DNA from: Diphasiastrum complanatum
Taxonomy: Eukaryota; Streptophyta; Lycopodiopsida; Lycopodiales; Lycopodiaceae
DNA: 64,000 bases
Direction: 5' to 3'
Assembly (NCBI GenBank): GCA_029204225.1
Contig: CM055093.1
Span: 21,235,701 to 21,299,700, forward strand
Part shown: positions 56,899 to 64,000 of the stretch, one piece after another
Layout: the number at the start of each line of letters is the position of its first letter
Numbering within the stretch: the stretch's first letter is position 1
The notes under the pieces: generated by a model
Database searches by the model: none
What the model was told of the DNA's origin: nothing
The model's input: only the letters and a program-made list of their open reading frames with translations
Made by a program: the position numbers and the translations under genes

Positions 56899-59800
56899 CT
56901 GCATGGACACATTTAAAACAAAAGTTGGTTGCAATCTTTATAAACACCACACCGAATCACATAGCAATACTGGTTCAAGATGCTAACATTTTCATCCTAA
57001 GTCGAGGTTTGGTTAGCACCATAGTGATACTAACGCAGGAGATCAGATTTTCAAATGCAGCTGATTCTGGCTGGTGAGAAAAAACAAGAAGCACATCAAA
57101 GGGCAAACGACAAACAAGACATGAACTTGGAAATCATAAATGTTACAAAATTCAAAAGACAGTACAGTTTGCTTGATGGCACCAGGAAGCCCTTCATAGA
57201 ATGCTGGCCATCCGCAGCCCGAGTTGAATTTAGTTGTGGATTTATAGAGGGGTGTGCCGCAAGCAGCACATTCATAAACCCCATCCTCTTGAAATTTGTC
57301 ATACTTTCCAGAACCTGGTGGCCTGTACAGATCGGTACATGCAAGGAAACACTTATCAATCTTGTGAAGGTTTAAAAACCAGATTAAGAACTTTTGAATA
57401 ACCTTACGATAACATGCTCATCGGAGTACACAAATTTTGAAAGGAGAAAAATATGTAACTACCTTACTGAGAGCTTTGTTGCTTCACATAAAACTACTGA
57501 GATTGTGCAGCCCCAAGGAAAATGGCCTTTTGAAGAAAAAGAGTTCATTCTACCTTAAGCTGAACTAGGTCTATTATGTTGCATTCGTAAATCGGCTATG
57601 ATCATACTTCAAAGTTCAAACATCAAACCGAATTTCTAACTAAATGACAACGGAATACAAATGAGCATGCTTTTACTATGTAACTCAATCCAGAAAATAC
57701 CAGAACCAATACACAAAGGAACTATATAGGCATTTTCAATCGTGTGATGACGGCAACCACCCTTCAGAAAATGGATCCTTAAAGCCTTGTTACTAAATTC
57801 TCCATGAGAATTGACTTTCTAAGCAAATTTTGACTTACAAAAATATGAACTTCACCAAAACAAAGCAGTTACATGCTTAGAGTAGATGACAAGATACTTC
57901 TAGATCTTTAAGCTCTACTTCAGACTGTAATCTTCACACAGTTGAAGATCCTCTTCAGGTGAAAATACGAGGTTACCATGTGATTCAGCAATTAAGAAAA
58001 GTAAGGATGCTATAAATGCAGAATTGATAATAAGTCAATACTAAACTGCAATACCCATAACACTTGGCTAACATCAATAGTACATGAAGGCATATGCGGC
58101 CATAGCCAAATTTCGAGACGTCAAAAATTCAACATAGGTGCCTCCGTTAATCAACCTGAAAAAGTGAAAGTGCAAAGCCATCATTAAGCATTTGCTAGCA
58201 ATGGACTGTCACAAGAACTAGAAGTTATCCAATCCACTGCAGGTAAGATTAATCTGAAGTAAAACAATTCAATTTTTTCAAATTCCAACATTTAAAGTAC
58301 TTGTTTGTCCTGCCATACCATATTCATGATGCCTGTTTTAGTCCATACAATGCATTTCTTAGCTAACTAGCTGGACACTCCTTACTTTTCTCCTCGAACC
58401 TGGGTTTGCTCCATGTAATTGTCTTCATTGTAGTTGCTCAAAAAGACACTCTTTAGATCCATTTGTTGTAGGTCCCAGTAGCTCAAACTCGTTTGAAAAC
58501 TGAACATTTTGAATGCATTTGAAACATCTAAATTTCTAATAAATTTGTTTGGTGGCCCCCAAAAAGGTCGAAGCGCCTCTCAATGTGTACACAGGCCTAA
58601 GCAGGCTCAAAATAAGAAGAAATTTTAAGTCATGTTCATACTTAAATGTTTCCTATCTAGTATTTTGGGAGCGGCATGTATCGTTTTGGAGTGACTTATC
58701 CAATAATGGTGCATGTTTGTTGGTGGTTGTCCAATGTGGCGATATTCTTCCATAATCCATTTTGAGTTTCTAGAAGTACTTGACATTCAAGAGTTACAGC
58801 CTTTTGTTATAGAAGATATACCCATACTTTCTTTTCAAATCATCCATAAAAGACATAAAATAATGTGTTTGGGTTGGTCCACACATATTAGAATAGGTTT
58901 ACTCCAGTATTTCTTCTGCCCTCTTGGCCCCCTCTTGACAAGCCTTTGTCTATGAAGCAACAAGGCCAACAACCAAATTATAACTCTTCAAAATTCATCA
59001 ACCAAAAGTGAACAATGCTGCAAAAAAACATGTCATCCGCCTCCTGAGACGTGACTTTCTCACCATATTGCTCATGTTATTTCTAGCAGACTTCTTACTC
59101 TGATATAAATGATTATTTCTGCAATTAAAAGTAAAATGCCCATATATATACTCAAAAAGGTATAAATGTCCATAAATCTATCGCGTGTGAAGTAAAGGCT
59201 TAGGTTTTGTGGTTCAACATTGGCACTTGCGAGCTAAACAGATCTGTTCCTATCATCCTTCAAGAGGAAACAGATTGTTGAACCACTATAGAGACAATTT
59301 TCTGATACTATCATAAAAATCGGTCCATCATATACGACAAAAAACACTCTTATATTTTCATAAAAACATTTGGTGAAGCCACACGTCAGACCAGTTCTCT
59401 TACCAAATGCCTAAATCTAGTGGTTTCTAGCATTTGACCATTTCTGAGAGACCAAGTCAACCGCCTGATCAAAACACTGAGGGACCAGGCAGTATGTTTG
59501 CAAGACCTATCAGAAACTGCATGATTGAAACAAGTCAATTCAAAGGCTATCAAACATTGATCCAAGAAAATAATTTTTGTTGCTGCTTCAGAGGATGGGA
59601 TCATAGAAACATATCCAAACCTTATCAGAAAGTTGATTATCAAAACAAGTCGACGTAGGCGGTACGGAAGATTGATCCGTATTTTGTTGCTGCTCCAAAG
59701 TAGCAAGATCATAGAAACATATGCAAAACCTATCAGAAACATATTTATCAAAACAAGTCGACGTAGGTGCTATGGAAGATTGATAAGACGAATTAATTTG

Positions 59801-60630
59801 TCAAAGGATGGGATCATAGAAATGTATGCAAAACCCATCAGAAAACTTAATTTCTGAGAGAAGTCAACGTAGGTGTTAAGATCCCGTCCTTTGGGGCAGC
59901 AACAAATTATTTCGTCAGATCAATCTTCCGTAACGCCCTACGTTGATTCCAAAAAATAACCACCCATGGATGACATTGTAGAATGAATGCTCTTCTAAAA
60001 TCACAAAGATTGGTGTTCCCAAGGATAAGATCATAGAAATGCATGCAAAACCTATCACAAATTTATCAAAACAAGTCTAGTGAGGCGGCCATATAACACT
60101 GATCCGAGAAAATAATTTGTTGCTGCTCCTAAACCTATCACGGACATGTATCCACAACCTGTCAAAAACTGAATAATTGAAACAAGTAAAGTTAGGCACT
60201 ACGGAAGATCGATCCGACGAAATAATTTGTTGTTGCTCCAAAGGACGGGATCATAAAGACCCGCCCCTAATAACCGTTCAATAGCTTCACACAGATAATT
60301 ATGCCTTCCTCTTTCATAAACAGGTACTCAATAGTCTTTACGATGCAAGATCTTTCCCAACTCCAATCCACATAACGGCAAGACAAAAACCAGATCAAGG
60401 CAGGAAAATATCCTGAAAGATGAATTGATGGAAAGCAGAAAGAGAAAGGTAATTACTCACTCCGTTCCCTTTTTTCGAAGAATTCGAAACTGCTCGGGGC
60501 TAAGAATGGCACGCCACTCCTCCTCCGCCTTCTCCATGGACGCCATTACACTCGATGCTCCTCCTCCTCCTCGTATCACAACGATGCTACTCAGTATGAG
60601 GAACAAAAACAAGACTGAAAGCCTGTGCAT
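56755..60630 (-). CDS. MSRB: Methionine-R-sulfoxide reductase B, ER/secretory type
   Basis: This enzyme reduces methionine-R-sulfoxide in proteins back to methionine. Three exons (60630-60461, 57322-57166, 56898-56755) splice in phase (donors GTGAGT and GTACTG, acceptors tgtacag and atgcag) into 156 residues ending in TAG. Residues about 4-18 are a hydrophobic run ([18 protein letters not shown]), a probable signal peptide. A cytosolic form could start at the internal MASMEK (60546), which has a better start context. The conserved core follows: [38 protein letters not shown], then [17 protein letters not shown] and [11 protein letters not shown]. The two CxxC pairs fit the structural zinc site and the Cys of RHCVNS is the catalytic one. 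All key residues are present, so it is likely functional. Similar plant proteins include the ER-located MSRB3 type. Confidence 0.93.
57166..57322 (-). CDS. MSRB: MSRB exon 2
   Basis: 157 bp encoding [20 protein letters not shown] then [12 protein letters not shown] and [18 protein letters not shown]. It carries the first zinc CxxC pair. Confidence 0.92.
57323..60460 (-). other. MSRB intron 1
   Basis: 3.1 kb, holding the 110-bp tandem repeat at 59480-60250 and otherwise nothing recognised. Intron 2 (56899-57165) is short and featureless. Confidence 0.75.
59480..60250. repeat. About 110-bp tandem repeat with an inverted unit in MSRB intron 1
   Basis: The phrase gcaaaacctatcagaaa recurs near 59500, 59610, 59720 and 59830, each followed by caagtc(a/g)acgtaggcg, a ggaagattgatccg block and ttgttgctgctccaaaggatgggatcatag split across units. 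Around 59878-59950 the same words appear on the other strand (gatcccgtcctttgg, agatcaatcttccgtaacg). Direct units resume from about 60020 to 60250. Confidence 0.82.
60461..60630 (-). CDS. MSRB: MSRB exon 1
   Basis: 170 bp from the ATG at 60630 to donor GTGAGT. It encodes the hydrophobic leader and [20 protein letters not shown], then T and the start of the Glu codon completed in exon 2. Confidence 0.88.
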
Positions 60631-60770
60631 TAAGGCTTCAAATATTTTTTCATCAACAATGACTTTGGACCAAGATTGTGCATCAACCATGAGGCAAGGC
60701 TTTCCATCCTTGGGGATAATGGTGGGAGAGCCTTACTTGCACCCCTATTAGTCAAACTGAGTAATGTAGT

Positions 60771-60952
60771 CCATCGCATTGGGGTGTATGGGTAGATTGG
60801 TTGACTACCACGGGAAAGGTGCAGGCTCGAATCTCGACCACTGTGTAGTGACATCTAAGGAGCTTAGCTCCGTAAATGGCATTGCCAAATTGTATATATG
60901 TTGTATATAGCGACCACTAGTTGCCTAATCATGTATGCAAAAAAAATTAAAA
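60771..60952 (+). mobile_element. tRNA-derived SINE with tail
   Basis: Box A-like tgggtagattggttg and box B-like ggctcgaatctc lie about 30 bp apart. A body ending gtatgcaaaaaaaatt follows. Imperfect flanking repeats tgagtaatgtagtcc (left) and tgagtaatacactcc (right) look like the target duplication. It sits upstream of the MSRB start on the opposite strand. Confidence 0.75.
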
Positions 60953-61339
60953 GTGAGTAATACACTCCTTCGTGATCTTAAACAATCCTTTGCCCGATGA
61001 GGATGGGACCTTACTTCCACCCTCAGACAAGATGAAGAATATGTGAAAAACTGTCAACTAGTTTGATTGTTTATTTGGCAAGTTTGAGGCCAAGATGAAA
61101 TCTCAACTTAGAGATAGGTTCATATTTGTCAATAAAGGCCTAAATAGTGTATGTACTATTTTTGGCAAGTAGATAAGTGGATGAGGTCAGATTTGGACCC
61201 ATTCTAATTGGTTAAATTTGATACATTGCATCTAGACTAGAATTTCTAGGTTTTTGATGAAGTACCAAGAAGTTACCATTTAGGACAAGTTTAGGGCAAT
61301 TGGCCAAATGACATTTTAACAACTATAAATAGCATAAAA

Positions 61340-63320
61340 GAAGGATGAAAGTGCTCATGCTTTTGTTTTGAGAGTTAAAGCTTTGAGTGATGAATTAGCA
61401 TGCATTAGTGAAAGCATTAAGGATGTGGAGCTTGTTCAATTTGTTCTTAATGGCTTGTTGGATGATCATGCTAATTTGGTGCAAATTTTACTTCTACATC
61501 TCAAGTTGGAGAGGAGGAAGCAATGTTCATCAAAGGCAAGTTCAAGGACAAAGGAAAAAGCAAATGGTCAAAAGGACAAGATCAAGGTGAGCATTTTACT
61601 TTTGTTGGCAAGAAGAAAGATAGGTCAAAGCTAAAATGTTTCTATTGTGGAGTCAAAGGACATTTTTCTAGTGATTGCTTCAAGAAGAAGAAAGATCAAG
61701 GTGAGAAGCAAACCAATCTAACTCTTGATGAAGATGGTGTTGATGAACAAAATTCAAATGATGCTTTTGTTATGTCATCTTGCTTGTTGGTTAATCATGA
61801 AGATATTGATCCTTGGTGGATTGATAGTGGAGCTCCATCACATATGACATATCATGAGGAATATTATTCATCATTGATGGCATTTGAAGGTGACAAGAAG
61901 GTGATCTACACGACCAATGATGGTGAGTGTGCAATCAAAGGGATTGGCCCAATTCCTATTTCCCTCTCTACTAATAGGAATATGAATTTGAAGGATGTTT
62001 TGTTCATTCCATCTATCATTAGTGTGAGTCAAATGCTTGACAAGGGATTCAAAGTGGATTTTGATGGTGATGCTTGTTTGATCAAGAAGGAGGATGAATT
62101 GATTGCAAAAGGAAAGAGACAAGATAAGTTGTTCAAACATGATGATGCTTGTGTTGTTGCTAACCAGGTTCGATGTATGGCAAAGGAGCAATTGTCAATG
62201 CAAGAGGTATGGCACAAGAGATTGAGGCATCAACTACAGGTCATTGGAGGTGATGGTAAAGAGACAAGTTGTGTTTGGTCTTCCCAGCTCTTTAACAAGC
62301 TTGAATCATGTTTGTGAGCAATGTGCTTTATCAAAGTCACATAGGTTACCTTACAAGAGATCTACATCAAGGTCAAGTAAGCATGTTCAAGATTGCAAGG
62401 GAGGTCCAATTTTCTACAAAGATCAAGTGCTTGAGGGGTGACAATGGTGATGAGGACATTTCTACCAAGTTCAAAGCATTTTGTGATGCAAATGGGATCA
62501 AGAGGGAGTACACAAGCCCAAGGACACCACAACAAAATGGAGTTGTCGAGAGGAAGAATAGAACCTTATGTGAATGATCCAAAGCCATGAGGTTAGATGC
62601 AAATCTTTCTTAATCCTTTTGGGATAAAGCTTTGTTGTGTGCTAATTTTCTATTCAATAGATGGTCTAGCGTGGTATTGGATGGAAAGATCCCTTTTGAA
62701 GTCTTGTTTGGTAGAAGGCCGAGTGTGAAGTTTTTTAAAAATTCTGGATGCATTTGCTATATCAACATCACTCTTGATGATAGGACAAAGGAGGATCCAT
62801 CTTCAAGGAAAGGTATATTTGTTGGTTATAGTGAGATGAGCAAGGCTTACAAAGTCTTTATTTCTTCAACTAAGAAAGTGGTCATTGGAAGAGATGTCAT
62901 TTTTTATGAAGGAAACTTTCCAAAAGTTTTTCAAGTGGTGGTGTGGATGTTGGATCTGACATTCTTGATGATGACATTGTTGATAATACTTTGGATGTGG
63001 ATGTTGAAGAGCCTACTTCAAATGCATGGCAAAGGCAACAACCTTTGAGGCTCACTTCTGATGAAAAATGTAAGCAACTTGTTGGTGGTACCAACTATGC
63101 TTTCCTAACCAGTGATGAACCTACATGTGTAGATGAAGCAATACAAAAAGAGGAGTGGATCCAAGCAGCATTGATTTGCATCGAATGTGATAGTGACTCA
63201 ACAATTCGGCTAATGGATAGTAAGTTCTTGGTCAAGGTTGGAACATTTAAAAAATTCTCAATAAGTCAAGATGAACCATCATCAAATTTGATGGTAAGTG
63301 TTCCTTCGCCTGTTAGGTAG
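61340..63320 (+). pseudogene. Copia gag-protease-integrase remnant
   Basis: Segments in order: a gag end (61368-61634); zinc knuckle CFYCGVKGHFSSDC (about 61638-61679); protease WWIDSGAPSHMTYHEEYY (about 61815); and LKDVLFIPSIISVSQMLDKG. The GAG-pre-integrase is truncated at WHKRLRHQ. After a frame change come LRGDNG and PQQNGVVERKNRTLCE (62430-62575), with the first part of integrase missing. WDKALLCANFLFNR and IFVGYSEMSKAYKVF (62632-62850) follow. The end (62943-63320) resembles the linker before RT. Frames shift at about 62300, 62577 and 62940. No LTR was found. Confidence 0.83.
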
Positions 63321-64000
63321 CTAGAGTCTCCAAGATGAATGTTGTTGTCATGATGTATTGAGGAAAAATTTGTAAACCAATCTCATCGTGATGCCATATG
63401 TTGTGTCGCACCTGAGTCGAGATACTAGCAACTAGAATCTGAACGATTGTTCGATTTGGCCATAAACAGCTTTTGGTTGGATTTGTCTTCAGAAGCATCA
63501 ATAGCTGCAATATGAACTTGTTGGTCCTTGTTCGCAAGAATTCTGCAGTCCTTTATATTATGACCTTTATTCTTGCAATATTTGCAAAAGAGTTTGGCAT
63601 GTTGATGTTTTGATTTTTTCTATTGTGATGGATGTTGTGTATCTGATTTTGAAGTATTGATGGCAACTTTTTCGGAGTGCTACTTCTTCTTCGAATATTG
63701 TGTGAGACATCGTTTGACTTTCCTTCGAGGTTCTTCTTGGAGAATAAATGAAGTGAGCTTCTGCATTGCTAAATCCAACTATATCGAGATCAACATGACG
63801 ACATGATCGTAGGAAGCAAGAAAACTTCCTAAAAGAGTCATGATCTCATCCTTGTCGGCAATGGGTGATCCGACTACAACAAGTTGATCAGTTAATGATC
63901 TATGTTTTACATTCATTGCAGGCACAATAGCCCTTGCTTGGAGCAACAATAAGCAATTTACCATTGTTTTATCATCTATAGAAGCTGAATATTGAGTAGT
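63310..64000 (-). pseudogene. Copia gag-protease remnant, minus strand, running off the edge
   Basis: Read leftward from the edge, the gag contains LTDQLVVVGSPIADKDEIMT and LLGSFLASYDHVVM (63964-63779). The zinc knuckle CKYCKNKGHNIKDC lies near 63580-63540, and the protease YLDSGATQHMA near 63420-63390, just after an in-frame TAG. It is tail to tail with the plus-strand copia fragment on its left. Confidence 0.82.

Noticed and set aside
1-64000. CRISPR arrays, operons, riboswitches, bacterial terminators
   Set aside because: The DNA is plant nuclear. The only regular repeats are microsatellites, LTRs and the arrays listed.

Overview
The window is nuclear DNA of a flowering or other seed plant with very long, transposon-filled introns. 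The species cannot be named from sequence alone. Two host genes are recognisable, both on the minus strand. One is a plastid-type transaldolase-like gene: nine exons lie between 41071 and 7608 and the 3' end is off the left edge. The other is a complete three-exon methionine-R-sulfoxide reductase B gene (60630 to 56755). Nearly everything else is mobile DNA or its remains.

Left part (1-41071). The transaldolase introns hold a stack of insertions. A 6.3 kb hAT/DUF659 element (329-6600, 8-bp duplication gtatatac) lies beyond exon 9, in what is probably the next intron. A decayed Ty3/gypsy polyprotein (about 8990-11130, minus) lies in the intron between exons 5 and 6. The 23.5 kb intron between exons 4 and 5 holds an old hAT transposase pseudogene. 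That pseudogene is split by a 15.5 kb minus-strand LTR element (15762-31267, 5-bp duplication tcaat). The LTR element was in turn hit by a second hAT/DUF659 element in its left LTR (16089-21221, duplication gtctcaat) and by a very young copia-type element (21610-26711, duplication ggtta, 525-bp LTRs). Two short non-autonomous hAT relatives (33459-34268 and 34403-34836) sit further right in the same intron. The first intron carries copia RNase H scraps.

Middle part (41211-55560). This is a graveyard of copia and gypsy fragments. A copia reverse transcriptase piece lies at 42140-43137. Two related gypsy copies stand head to head at 43140-46640 (minus) and 46640-48920 (plus). A copia piece lacking its middle lies at 49250-50095 (minus). 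A small TRIM-like element with tRNA-like sequence inside its LTRs lies at 52545-52930. A copia RT/RNase H piece lies at 53005-54150. SINEs, a 268-bp MITE and microsatellites fill the gaps.

Right part (55560-64000). The MSRB gene has a 3.1 kb first intron containing a 110-bp tandem/inverted repeat. It is followed by a SINE and two tail-to-tail copia fragments running to the edge.

The most interesting points are these. (1) The copia element has almost identical LTRs but has lost its reverse transcriptase and RNase H while keeping one 1,100-codon reading frame, so it was probably mobilised in trans. (2) The in-frame stops in three elements are nearly all TAG at positions where CAG is plausible, as expected from decay by CHG-methylation. 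(3) The TRIM-like repeat has LTRs that contain tRNA-like polymerase III boxes. (4) The transaldolase gene tolerates more than 30 kb of nested insertions with intact coding exons and splice sites.
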